In this document: in pieces, positions 9,716 through 18,288 of the stretch | Layout: every line of letters starts with the position of its first letter | How positions within the stretch are numbered: the first letter of the stretch is position 1 | Source of the DNA: Lysobacterales bacterium | Lineage (GTDB): Bacteria > Pseudomonadota > Gammaproteobacteria > Xanthomonadales > Xanthomonadaceae | Length of the DNA stretch: 64,000 nucleotides | Assembly: GCA_016718605.1 (NCBI GenBank) | Contig: JADKCY010000011.1 | Coordinates: forward strand, 124,001 to 188,000 | Direction: 5' to 3' | Position numbers and translations under genes: made by a program | The notes under the pieces: generated by a model | Database searches by the model: none | What the model saw: the letters and a program-made list of their open reading frames with translations, nothing else | What the model was told of the DNA's origin: nothing

Positions 9716-10844
9716 ATGATTGAAGCCAATCCGACGCGCTACCAGATTGCAGACCTGAGCCAGCGGCTCAACCTGCTTCGGGGGTTTCTTTGACTACGAC
9801 CACAAGGTCGAACGTCTGGAAGAAGTCACCCGTGAGCTGGAGAGCCCGGATATCTGGAACAAGCCTGACGTTGCACAACAATTGGGGCGTGAGCGCTCGC
9901 AGTTGGAGAAAGTGGTCAGCGGAATCCGTGATCTGACGGCATCCTTGAAGGATGCCAACGACTTTCTTGAACTGGCAGAAATGGAAGGCGATGAAGCGAC
10001 CTTCCAATCGGTGGTTGCTGATGTCGAGCACTATGCTCGTGCCGTCGAGAAGCTCGAGTTTCAGCGCATGTTCTCCGGCAAGATGGATCCCGTGAATGCC
10101 TTTGTGGACATTCAGGCCGGTGCCGGGGGCACCGAGGCGCAGGATTGGGCCGAGATGATGTTGCGCATGTATCTGCGCTGGTGCGAATCGCGTGGCTGGA
10201 AGGCCGAGTTGATGGAAGTCAGCGGTGGTGATGTTGCAGGTATCAAGTCGGCAACCTTCCGCGTTGAAGGTGACTACGCCTATGGTTGGCTCAAGACCGA
10301 GATTGGCGTGCATCGACTCGTGCGCAAGTCGCCGTTCGACTCCGATAATCGTCGCCATACCAGTTTCACCTCGGTGTTCGTGTCGCCCGAAGTGGATGAC
10401 AACATCGATATCGAGATCAATCCTGCCGACCTCAAAACCGATGTCTATCGCGCCTCCGGTGCCGGTGGTCAGCACGTCAACAAGACCGAGTCGGCGGTGC
10501 GCATAACGCATATGCCGACGGGCATTGTCGTGGCCTGTCAGACCGAACGCAGTCAACATAACAACCGTGACCGCGCCATGAAAATGTTGGCGGCAAAGCT
10601 CTACGAGCTTGAAATCCAGAAGCGCAACGCGGAAAAAGATGCAGTGGAAGCGACCAAGTCCGACATCGGCTGGGGCAGTCAGATCCGTAACTACGTGCTC
10701 GATCAGAGTCGCATCAAGGATCTGCGCACTGGCATTGAACGCTCGGATACGCAAAAGGTGTTGGATGGCGACCTGGATGAATTTGTTGAGGCCAGTCTGA
10801 AGGCGGGCCTTGAAGCAGGTTCCAAACGCTCGGATGCTGTCTGA
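9716..10844 (+). CDS. prfB: Peptide chain release factor 2, with programmed +1 frameshift
   Basis: RF2 ends translation at UGA and UAA. Reading begins at ATG 9716, runs 25 codons to an in-frame TGA at 9791-9793, then continues in the +1 frame from 9792 to 10844, giving about 375 residues. The slip site is the classical one: CGGGGG (a Shine-Dalgarno-like run), then TTT CTT TGA C. It lets low RF2 levels promote frameshifting, so the gene autoregulates. The GGQ peptidyl-hydrolysis motif is in 'GAGGQHVNKTESAV'. A simple ORF caller would truncate this gene, starting at 9882. It probably pairs with lysS downstream. Confidence 0.95.
9778..9794 (+). promoter_or_regulatory. prfB: prfB programmed frameshift site
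   Basis: The order TTCGGGGG-TTT-CTT-TGA-C reproduces the known RF2 autoregulatory site: a G-rich anti-SD match three bases before the slippery CTT, an in-zero-frame UGA stop, and a following C that makes the stop weak. The +1 continuation reads Leu-Asp-Tyr-Asp, as in most RF2 proteins. Confidence 0.95.
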
Positions 10845-10964
10845 CGCCGATTGATGTGGTAGCACGCGCCAATCACCATTCGGATCGTGCTGTCACTCAT
10901 ACGAAGGCTTGTGTCGTTTGAATTGACTCGTTGCCACGCTCCATTTTCAGCATTCTGGATAGCC

Positions 10965-12485
10965 ATGAACCACGCGCCTGAACATTCACCTGCCACCGAC
11001 GAGAATTTTCTGATCGCGGAGCGTCGCGGCAAGTTGACGGCCCTGCGGGAGCAAGGTCCGGCCTTTCCCAACGATTTTCGGCGCGCGCAGTTTGCGGGTG
11101 ATCTGCAGGCCGAATACACCGATCACGAGCGCTGGACGGCGGAGGCATTGGCGGAGCAGGGCGCGCAGGTTCGTCTCGCAGGTCGCCTGATCGCCAAGCG
11201 CGTGATGGGTAAGGCCAGTTTTGCGCAGATTCAAGACGAATCCGGGCGAATCCAGCTCTATCTCAAAGCCGATGCGCTGGGTGTGGGCTATGACGCCTTC
11301 AAATCCTGGGATATCGGCGACATCCTGGGTGTCGAGGGTGGCCTGACGCGCACCAAGACCGGTGAACTGTCGATTGCTGCGACATCGCTGCGCCTGCTCA
11401 CCAAAGCGCTGCGGCCTTTGCCCGACAAGTTCCATGGCATGACCGACGTGGAGCAGCGCTATCGCCAGCGCTATGTGGATCTGATCGTCAACCCAGAAGC
11501 GCGCGAGGTATTCGTGCAGCGCTCGCGGATCATCCGCGCCATTCGCAACTGGTTGGATGAGCGGCGGTTTCTGGAAGTCGAAACGCCGATGATGCATTAC
11601 ATCCCTGGCGGTGCGACGGCGAAGCCTTTCGTCACTTACCACAACGCCTTGGACCTGCAGTTGTATCTGCGGGTGGCACCCGAGCTTTATCTGAAGCGGC
11701 TGGTGGTCGGTGGCCTTGAGCGTGTCTACGAGATCAATCGCAATTTCCGCAACGAGGGCGTGTCCACCCGGCACAATCCCGAGTTCACCATGCTGGAATT
11801 GTATGAGGCCTACGCGAGCTATCACGAAATCATGGACCTGACCGAAGCGGTAATCCGGCATTCGTCCGAATCGGTGTTCGGGACCACAATTCGGCGCTGG
11901 GAAGGGGCAGAGATCGATCTGGGGCCCGCCTTTCGCCGCTGGCGCATGGACGAGGCCGTCCGTCATCACAATCCCGAAATCAGCATCGCCGATTGCCGCG
12001 ATCGTGAAGCCTTGGTCGCGCATTGCGCCCGGTTGAATATCAAGGTGAAGGCCGACTATGGCTGGGGTCGACTACTGCTGGAAATTTTCGAGAAGACCGT
12101 CGAAGCCCATCTGGTGCAGCCGACGTTCATCACCCATCACCCGGTCGAAGTCAGCCCGCTGGCACGCGAGAGCGACAGTGAGCCTGGTATCACCGAGCGC
12201 TTCGAGTTGTTCATCTGCGGACGCGAAATCGCCAATGGTTTTTCGGAGTTGAACGATGCCGAAGATCAGGCTGCGCGTTTCCAGGCGCAGGTGGCGCAAA
12301 AGGAGGGCGGCGACGACGAGGCCATGCACTTCGACGCCGATTACATTCGCGCGTTGGAATATGGATTGGCACCCACGGGCGGACTCGGCATCGGCATTGA
12401 TCGTCTGGTGATGCTGCTGACCAACAGCACGTCGATCCGCGATGTGTTGCTGTTCCCCTACATGCGTCCCGAAGCGCAGGGCTGA
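10965..12485 (+). CDS. lysS: Lysine--tRNA ligase, class II
   Basis: 506 residues, the normal length for LysS. An N-terminal OB-fold anticodon-binding domain ('VRLAGRLIAKRVMGKASFAQIQDESG' region, about residues 65-150) is followed by the class II catalytic core. Motif 2 is visible in 'FRNEGVSTRHNPEFT' and motif 3 in 'GLGIGIDRLVMLLT'. The ATG at 10965 was preferred over an upstream in-frame TTG-type start because it precedes the usual short acidic lead. The gene follows prfB by 120 bp, an arrangement conserved in many bacteria. Confidence 0.95.
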   Translation: MNHAPEHSPATDENFLIAERRGKLTALREQGPAFPNDFRRAQFAGDLQAEYTDHERWTAEALAEQGAQVRLAGRLIAKRVMGKASFAQIQDESGRIQLYLKADALGVGYDAFKSWDIGDILGVEGGLTRTKTGELSIAATSLRLLTKALRPLPDKFHGMTDVEQRYRQRYVDLIVNPEAREVFVQRSRIIRAIRNWLDERRFLEVETPMMHYIPGGATAKPFVTYHNALDLQLYLRVAPELYLKRLVVGGLERVYEINRNFRNEGVSTRHNPEFTMLELYEAYASYHEIMDLTEAVIRHSSESVFGTTIRRWEGAEIDLGPAFRRWRMDEAVRHHNPEISIADCRDREALVAHCARLNIKVKADYGWGRLLLEIFEKTVEAHLVQPTFITHHPVEVSPLARESDSEPGITERFELFICGREIANGFSELNDAEDQAARFQAQVAQKEGGDDEAMHFDADYIRALEYGLAPTGGLGIGIDRLVMLLTNSTSIRDVLLFPYMRPEAQG

Positions 12486-12631
12486 TCACAGCGCAAAGGC
12501 AAATGTCTTGGCAGGTTGCTGAGAAGGTGGCTTGGCGCAGTTCTCAAAATTGCGAGTCCGCCACCCGTCCGGACTCGCTCAGGACGATTTCATCGCATAT
12601 GCGATGGATTCGCGAGCGCGGCATCTTTGCC

Positions 12632-12650
12632 ACGCCCCAACAGGGCGTTT
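12632..12650 (+). terminator. Probable lysS terminator between convergent genes
   Basis: A 6-bp stem (ACGCCC / GGGCGT) with a five-base loop, followed by TTTCT, sits between lysS and the convergent recN end. It is short but well placed. Confidence 0.5.
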
Positions 12651-12662
12651 CTGAAAGGCGTG

Positions 12663-14342
12663 TCAGTCCTTGCGTTGCGCGTCGTGCAACATTTGCCGGG
12701 CATGCGCCAAGGTCAGATCGGTCACTTGCACGCCTCCCAACATGCGCGCCAGTTCGTCGCAGCGGCTTGTGTCTGTCAGTGCGTGCAGGGCACTGCGGGT
12801 GACACCATCGTTGGCCTGTTTGCGCACGCTGTAGTGCGCGTGCCCCTGTGCCGCCACTTGCGGCAAATGGGTGACGCACAGTACTTGGCGCTCACGCCCG
12901 AGGCGGCGCAGCTTCTGACCGACGATTTCGGCGACCGCACCGCCGATACCGGTGTCCACTTCGTCAAAGACCATCGTCTGAACTGCGTCCATGCCCAGTG
13001 CGGCGACTTCGATGGCGAGACTGATACGCGACAGTTCGCCGCCCGAGGCGGTTTTGCGTAACGCACGCGGGGGCTGTCCGGCATTGGTGCTGACCAGAAA
13101 CTCGATGCGTTCGGCACCCATCGGATCGGGTTGCATGTCGGTGTTGTTTTCGATCTGCACATGGACGCGTCCGCCATCCATTCCCAGCAGGCTCATCTCT
13201 TCGCTGACTGCCTGTCCGAATCGCAGCGCAGAGGCCCGGCGCGCTATGCTCAGTTGCTTGGCGGCAGACTCCCAGTGGTGCTGCAGCGCTTCGAGTTGCG
13301 CATCCAGTTTGGCAACTGCGCTACCGGCGGCCTGCAACTGCTCGATCTCTTCACGTAAAGATTGCGCCTTGGACTGAAGCTCACGCGCATCGCTGCGGTG
13401 CTTACGCGCCAGATCGTGCAAGCGGGCAAGTTGATCTTCCAGTCCCATCAGGCGCGTCGGGTCGAGTTCCAGATCATCCTGAGTCGAACGCACTCGCAGC
13501 GCCGCTTCCTCGGTTTGAATTGCCGCTGATTCGAGCAGGTCCGCCGCCTCGGACAGTCTTGGGTCGAACTCGGCTTGCCGCATCAAGTCGTGCGCGAGAT
13601 GACGCAGGCTGGCGGGCAGATCCATTCGATCATCGCCATCCAGTTGCGTCAGCACACGCTGACACGTTTCCACCAACTTGAGCGCATGCGCACTGCGGCG
13701 ATGCTGTGCGAGCAATTCATCAAAGGCATTGGGGCTGAGTGCGTGCTGTTCGAGTTCCGCGAGCTGATGGCCAAGGAGCTCCAGTTGCGGTCCCGGATCG
13801 CTTGCCTGACGCAGCAGAGCATCGCGTTGCTTTCGGGCACTCTGCCAGTTCAGTGCTTGCGTTCTGACCTCGCCGAGCTGATTCGCATGGCGTCCCCACG
13901 CATCCAGCAAGGCGAGTTGCTGTGGCTTTTGCAGCAGTGCTTGATGCTCGTGCTGGCCATGGATCTCGATCAATTGCTCGGCCAGCTCAGACAACTGTCC
14001 GGCAGAAACAGGGCGACCATTGATCCAAGCCCGTGATCCACCATCGGCGCGAATCACGCGACGCAATGCACAACTGAGATCGTCGTCCAATTCCTGCTCG
14101 CGTAGCCAGGCCAAGGCACGGTCGTCGTCCTGCAATTGGAATTGCGCAGATAGTTCAGCGCGCTCGGCACCATGCCTGACCATCCCGGCATCGGCGCGCG
14201 CGCCGCCCAGAAACAGTAACGCGTCCACCAGCAGAGACTTGCCCGCACCGGTTTCACCCGAGATCACGGTCAAGCCCTTGCCCAGTGTCAGTTCCACCTC
14301 TTCGACGATGGCGAAATCCTTGACGTACAGACTGGACAACAT
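12663..14342 (-). CDS. recN: DNA repair protein RecN
   Basis: RecN is an SMC-like ATPase that helps hold broken chromosomes together during double-strand break repair. The Walker A loop 'GETGAGKSLLVDAL' is near residue 30, long heptad-like coiled coils fill the middle (about residues 160-360), and the C-terminal ABC signature region 'ASGGELSRISLAIEV' and Walker B 'MVFDEVDTGIGG' follow. The chosen ATG at 14342 gives 559 residues, close to E. coli RecN (553). A longer in-frame start at 14378 adds 12 residues without support. It is divergent from hrcA; I found no clear LexA box in the shared upstream region. Confidence 0.94.
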   Translation of the reverse strand: MLSSLYVKDFAIVEEVELTLGKGLTVISGETGAGKSLLVDALLFLGGARADAGMVRHGAERAELSAQFQLQDDDRALAWLREQELDDDLSCALRRVIRADGGSRAWINGRPVSAGQLSELAEQLIEIHGQHEHQALLQKPQQLALLDAWGRHANQLGEVRTQALNWQSARKQRDALLRQASDPGPQLELLGHQLAELEQHALSPNAFDELLAQHRRSAHALKLVETCQRVLTQLDGDDRMDLPASLRHLAHDLMRQAEFDPRLSEAADLLESAAIQTEEAALRVRSTQDDLELDPTRLMGLEDQLARLHDLARKHRSDARELQSKAQSLREEIEQLQAAGSAVAKLDAQLEALQHHWESAAKQLSIARRASALRFGQAVSEEMSLLGMDGGRVHVQIENNTDMQPDPMGAERIEFLVSTNAGQPPRALRKTASGGELSRISLAIEVAALGMDAVQTMVFDEVDTGIGGAVAEIVGQKLRRLGRERQVLCVTHLPQVAAQGHAHYSVRKQANDGVTRSALHALTDTSRCDELARMLGGVQVTDLTLAHARQMLHDAQRKD

Positions 14343-14421
14343 GGGCAGGCTCGACGCTCGAAAGTCGCAAGACCGCAAACGCTAGCATCCCCCGGCCGTC
14401 AGGCCAAGACGAACGACGGGG

Positions 14422-14450
14422 CTTGTCAGTCGCCCGTCAAGCCTATATCT
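14422..14450 (+). promoter_or_regulatory. Possible heat-shock promoter of hrcA
   Basis: CTTGTCA (14422-14428) and CCTATATCT (14442-14450) resemble a sigma-32 type -35/-10 pair with 13 bp spacing. The -10 ends only 7 bp before the hrcA ATG and no Shine-Dalgarno is present, so transcription would start almost at the start codon. Confidence 0.35.
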
Positions 14451-14457
14451 AGTCTGC

Positions 14458-15504
14458 ATGACTGTTCGACTGCTCGATCCCCGTTCCCGCCAGTTGCTGC
14501 GCGCCCTGATTGCGCAGTACATCCGTGATGGCGAGCCGGTAGGCTCGCGCACCTTGGCCAAGCATTCGGGTCTGGATGTCAGTCCGGCGACCATTCGCAA
14601 TGTCATGGCGGACTTGGAAGACGTCGGTTTGGTCGCCACCCCGCACACCTCAGCTGGGCGGATTCCAACCGCACAGGGCTATCGCGTTTTTGTCGATAGC
14701 CTGCTGCAGATGCAACCCATGCAGGCGGCGGAAATCGAGTCGTTGCGACAACGTTTGTCGCCGGAGTTGGGCACTCAGGGCTTGCTCGCGAGTTCGTCCG
14801 AATTGTTGTCTGCGATGTCACAGTTCGTCGGTATGGTGACCGTCCCGAAACGGGATCAATTTGCCCTGCGGCATATCGAGTTCGTCGCACTGGATGGTCA
14901 TCGGGTATTGGTGATTCTGGTGTTTGCCGACAACGAAGTGCAGAACCGGGTAATCCAGACGCGTCGCTTGTTCAGCCCCGCCGAGCTCGAGCAACTGGGC
15001 AACTATCTGAACATTCATTTCAGTGGCCGTCCCTTGAGTGCTATTCGTGCGGATCTGGTGCGCGAGTTGCGGGACACCCGTTCGGCGATGGACAGCCTGC
15101 TCTCGGCAGCCGTGGAAGTCGCTGAGTCGGTGTTCCCGGCAGCCTCCGAAGACGATGTGGTCGTGGCCGGGCAAACGCGCCTGATGAGCGTGCACGATCT
15201 GTCGGACATGGAGCGCCTGCGCGAGTTGTTCGATGCTTTTGCGCGCAAACGCGAGCTTCTGCAATTGTTGGAAGGTTGCATCCATGCACAGGGCGTGCGC
15301 CTGTTTATCGGCGAAGAGTCCGGTGTGGCGCCGTTTGGTGGCTGCTCTCTGGTAGCAGCACCGTATGGCGTTGAGGGCAAGGTTCTCGGTGTGCTCGGTG
15401 TCATTGGACCGACCCGCATGGCCTATGAGCGCGTCATCCCTATGGTGCAAACCACCGCGCAAATGCTGACGGCGGCCTTGAATCAGGCACAGCAGACCCA
15501 ATAA
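14458..15504 (+). CDS. hrcA: Heat-inducible transcription repressor HrcA
   Basis: 348 residues with the N-terminal winged-helix region ('SRTLAKHSGLDVSPATIRNVMADLE', residues 23-47, split by the HTH turn) and the C-terminal dimerisation/GAF-like part. HrcA represses chaperone genes by binding CIRCE elements and needs GroEL to stay folded. It heads the cluster hrcA-grpE-dnaK-dnaJ. No CIRCE inverted repeat is visible upstream of any gene in this cluster, so its operators probably lie elsewhere, for example before groESL. Confidence 0.94.
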   Translation: MTVRLLDPRSRQLLRALIAQYIRDGEPVGSRTLAKHSGLDVSPATIRNVMADLEDVGLVATPHTSAGRIPTAQGYRVFVDSLLQMQPMQAAEIESLRQRLSPELGTQGLLASSSELLSAMSQFVGMVTVPKRDQFALRHIEFVALDGHRVLVILVFADNEVQNRVIQTRRLFSPAELEQLGNYLNIHFSGRPLSAIRADLVRELRDTRSAMDSLLSAAVEVAESVFPAASEDDVVVAGQTRLMSVHDLSDMERLRELFDAFARKRELLQLLEGCIHAQGVRLFIGEESGVAPFGGCSLVAAPYGVEGKVLGVLGVIGPTRMAYERVIPMVQTTAQMLTAALNQAQQTQ

Positions 15505-15589
15505 AGCAGCACATTGCCCTTTCGTGGCCCCTTTACTTTGCTTCCGCTGTGTGCGGAATCCTTTAACTTGCCCTTCCTGCGAGCGCACG

Positions 15590-16114
15590 ATGACTCAAGA
15601 GCACACCCCAAACGATACCTCTGCCAATGAGCAGGCTGAACACGATCGCGCCGAAGCCTTGGCCGCTAAGGTGGATGAGCTGCAACTCAGCCTGATCCAA
15701 CTCAAGGAAGAGCAGTTGCGCGAGCGCGCCGATCTGGAAAATCAACGCAAGCGCATGATTCGTGACGTTGAACAGGCGCGAAAATTCGCCAATGAGCGAC
15801 TGTTGGGCGACCTGCTTCCGGTGTTGGATAGTCTTGAGCGTGGTCTGCAGAGCGCTGCGGGTGCCGACAGTTTGGTGCGCGAGGGCATGGATTTGACGCT
15901 CAAACAGTTGCTTAAAGTGTGCGAGAGCGGGGGGTTGGTTGAAGTGGCACCTGCGGCGGGGACTGCCTTCAACCCCGAGCATCATCAGGCAATGACCGCG
16001 CAACACAGCGATGCAGTGCCGCCAAACAGCGTCATTCAGGTTTTTCAAAAGGGCTATCTGTTGAACGACCGATTGCTGCGTCCTGCATTGGTCGTGGTCA
16101 GTCAGGCCGAGTGA
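15590..16114 (+). CDS. grpE: Nucleotide exchange factor GrpE
   Basis: 174 residues. The N-terminal half is a charged coiled coil ('LQLSLIQLKEEQLRERADLE'). The C-terminal beta domain carries family residues such as 'VLDSLERGL', 'FNPEHHQAM' and 'VFQKGYLLNDRLLRPA'. GrpE releases ADP from DnaK. I chose the ATG at 15590; the in-frame extension to 15524 has cysteine-rich, atypical composition. It lies 85 bp after hrcA and is probably co-transcribed with it. Confidence 0.94.
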   Translation: MTQEHTPNDTSANEQAEHDRAEALAAKVDELQLSLIQLKEEQLRERADLENQRKRMIRDVEQARKFANERLLGDLLPVLDSLERGLQSAAGADSLVREGMDLTLKQLLKVCESGGLVEVAPAAGTAFNPEHHQAMTAQHSDAVPPNSVIQVFQKGYLLNDRLLRPALVVVSQAE

Positions 16115-16141
16115 ATCGACACATAACGTCAGTGAAGCGCG

Positions 16142-16170
16142 CTTGAAAGCGATCCACGACAGCCCCAAAT
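16142..16170 (+). promoter_or_regulatory. Sigma-32-type heat-shock promoter of dnaK
   Basis: CTTGAAA (16142-16148) is followed after 14 bp by CCCCAAAT (16163-16170). This is very close to the known RpoH consensus (CTTGAAA, 11-16 bp, CCCCATNT). It sits about 53 bp before the dnaK start and would give dnaK its own heat-shock promoter inside the cluster. Confidence 0.85.
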
Positions 16171-16223
16171 AGCGGATAGATCCCAGCGATTGCACTGGGC
16201 CAGAACTTTGTAAGGAGAATTTC

Positions 16224-18137
16224 ATGGGCAAGATCATCGGTATCGACCTCGGCACCACCAATTCCTGCGTTGCAGTGATCGAGGGTGGTCAGGCCAAAGT
16301 GATTGAAAACTCGGAAGGCGATCGCACCACACCGTCGATCGTCGCGTTCACCAAGGATGGCGAAACCATTGTTGGCGCGTCCGCCAAGCGGCAGTCGGTG
16401 ACCAATCCCAAGAACACGTTCTATGCCGTCAAGCGCTTGATTGGTCGTAAGTTCGCGGACGCCGAAGTCAAGAAGGATCTCGATCTGGTGCCCTACGGCA
16501 TCGTCGCGCACGACAACGGCGACGCTTGGGTGTCCACCTCGGATGGCAGGAAGATGGCACCGCCGCAGATCAGCGCCGAAGTTTTGGCAAAGATGAAGAA
16601 GACCGCCGAAGCCTATCTGGGTGAAGCGGTGACCGAAGCCGTCATCACCGTTCCCGCGTACTTTAATGACAGCCAGCGTCAGGCGACCAAGGACGCCGGT
16701 CGCATTGCCGGGTTAGAGGTCAAGCGCATCATCAACGAACCAACCGCTGCGGCGCTGGCGTACGGCCTGGACAAGAAAGGCGGGGATCGCAAGATCGCGG
16801 TGTATGACTTGGGCGGCGGCACCTTCGACGTCTCGATCATCGAGATCGCCGAAGTCGATGGCGAAAAACAGTTCGAAGTGCTTGCGACCAATGGCGATAC
16901 CTTCCTCGGCGGTGAGGACTTCGACAAGCGCGTGATTGACTTTCTGGTCGAAGAGTTCCAGAAGGATCAAGGCATTGATCTGCGCAAGGATCCGCTGGCC
17001 CTTCAGCGCCTCAAAGATGCGGCCGAACGCGCCAAGATCGAGCTGTCGTCGAGCCAACAGACGGACGTCAATCTTCCCTACATTACGGCGGATGCGTCCG
17101 GTCCGAAGCACCTCAATGTGAAGCTGACCCGCGCAAAGCTGGAATCGCTGGTGGAGGATCTGGTCAAGCGCACCATCGAGCCTTGCCGCACGGCCATGGC
17201 CGATGCGGGTTTGAAGATGTCCGATGTCAGCGAAGTCATCCTGGTGGGTGGTCAGACCCGCATGCCACGTGTGCAGGCGGCAGTCACTGAGTTCTTCGGC
17301 AAGGAGCCCCGCAAGGACGTCAATCCGGACGAAGCCGTTGCCATTGGCGCGGCGGTGCAGGGCGGTGTGCTGGCCGGGACAGTCAAGGACGTGCTGCTGC
17401 TCGATGTCACCCCGCTGTCGCTGGGTATCGAGACCTTGGGCGGTGTGTTTACCAAGTTGATCGAGAAGAACACCACGGTACCCACCAAGGCCGCACAGAC
17501 CTTTTCGACCGCAGAAGACAACCAGACGGCCGTCACCGTGCACGTGCTTCAGGGTGAGCGTGAGCAGGCGCGTTTCAACAAGTCGTTGGCCAAGTTTGAT
17601 CTGTCTGGCATCGAGTCTGCACCGCGCGGCATGCCGCAAGTGGAAGTGAGCTTCGATATCGATGCGAACGGCATTCTGCATGTGTCGGCCAAGGACAAGA
17701 AGACCGGCAAGGAACAGAAAGTTGAGATTAAGGCCGGCTCTGGTTTGTCGGATGACGAGATCCAGCGCATGGTTTCGGATGCCGAGGCCAATCGTGAAGA
17801 GGACAAGAAGTTCCATGAACTGGTTGGTGCACGCAATCAAGCCGATGCCCTGATTCACAGCACGCGCAGCGCCATCAAGGAGCATGGTGGCAAGGTGCCA
17901 CCGGAACAGATTGGCCAGATCGAATCCGCGCTGGCTGAGCTGGAAACCGCCATGAAGGGTGACGACAAGGCGCAGATCGAGGCCAAGACCAATGCCTTGG
18001 CGCAGGTCGCGCAGTCACTGGCAGCGGTGGCTTCTGGTGGCGATGCAGGTGGTGCCGCTGCTGGACCCGGTGCCGCGCCTCAGGATGATGTGGTGGATGC
18101 CGAGTTCACCGAGGTCAAGAACGAGCCCAAGAGCTGA
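16224..18137 (+). CDS. dnaK: Molecular chaperone DnaK (Hsp70)
   Basis: 637 residues, full length. The ATPase domain opens with 'GKIIGIDLGTTNSCVAV' and contains 'VYDLGGGTFDVSIIE' and 'EVILVGGQTRMPRVQ'. The substrate domain follows, then a C-terminal lid ending in a G/A-rich tail and 'DDVVDAEFTEVKNEPKS', close to the typical EEV-like ending. A strong ribosome site (TAAGGAGA) precedes the ATG. It works with DnaJ and GrpE encoded on either side. Confidence 0.97.
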   Translation: MGKIIGIDLGTTNSCVAVIEGGQAKVIENSEGDRTTPSIVAFTKDGETIVGASAKRQSVTNPKNTFYAVKRLIGRKFADAEVKKDLDLVPYGIVAHDNGDAWVSTSDGRKMAPPQISAEVLAKMKKTAEAYLGEAVTEAVITVPAYFNDSQRQATKDAGRIAGLEVKRIINEPTAAALAYGLDKKGGDRKIAVYDLGGGTFDVSIIEIAEVDGEKQFEVLATNGDTFLGGEDFDKRVIDFLVEEFQKDQGIDLRKDPLALQRLKDAAERAKIELSSSQQTDVNLPYITADASGPKHLNVKLTRAKLESLVEDLVKRTIEPCRTAMADAGLKMSDVSEVILVGGQTRMPRVQAAVTEFFGKEPRKDVNPDEAVAIGAAVQGGVLAGTVKDVLLLDVTPLSLGIETLGGVFTKLIEKNTTVPTKAAQTFSTAEDNQTAVTVHVLQGEREQARFNKSLAKFDLSGIESAPRGMPQVEVSFDIDANGILHVSAKDKKTGKEQKVEIKAGSGLSDDEIQRMVSDAEANREEDKKFHELVGARNQADALIHSTRSAIKEHGGKVPPEQIGQIESALAELETAMKGDDKAQIEAKTNALAQVAQSLAAVASGGDAGGAAAGPGAAPQDDVVDAEFTEVKNEPKS

Positions 18138-18193
18138 TTGGGGCGAGGGTAGCGGTGGCAGCGGGATGCATGCGCTCGCCTGAGTGGGATGCT

Positions 18194-18228
18194 CGACAAA
18201 GCCGCAGACGACCTCTGCGGCTTTGTCG
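18194..18228 (+). terminator. Hairpin between dnaK and dnaJ
   Basis: A perfect 14-bp stem (CGACAAAGCCGCAG and its complement) with a 7-nt loop. The 3' side lacks a strong T run (TTGAAC), so it may act as a partial terminator or as an RNA processing/stability element that lowers dnaJ relative to dnaK. Confidence 0.65.
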
Positions 18229-18288
18229 TTGAACAAGACAGCCAATCCGCGCAGTGCAGATTGGCAACAACGAGTCTCGAAATCGCCG

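Noticed and set aside
14343..14457. Possible LexA box for recN
   Set aside because: No CTGT-N8-ACAG or Xanthomonas-type LexA palindrome was seen.
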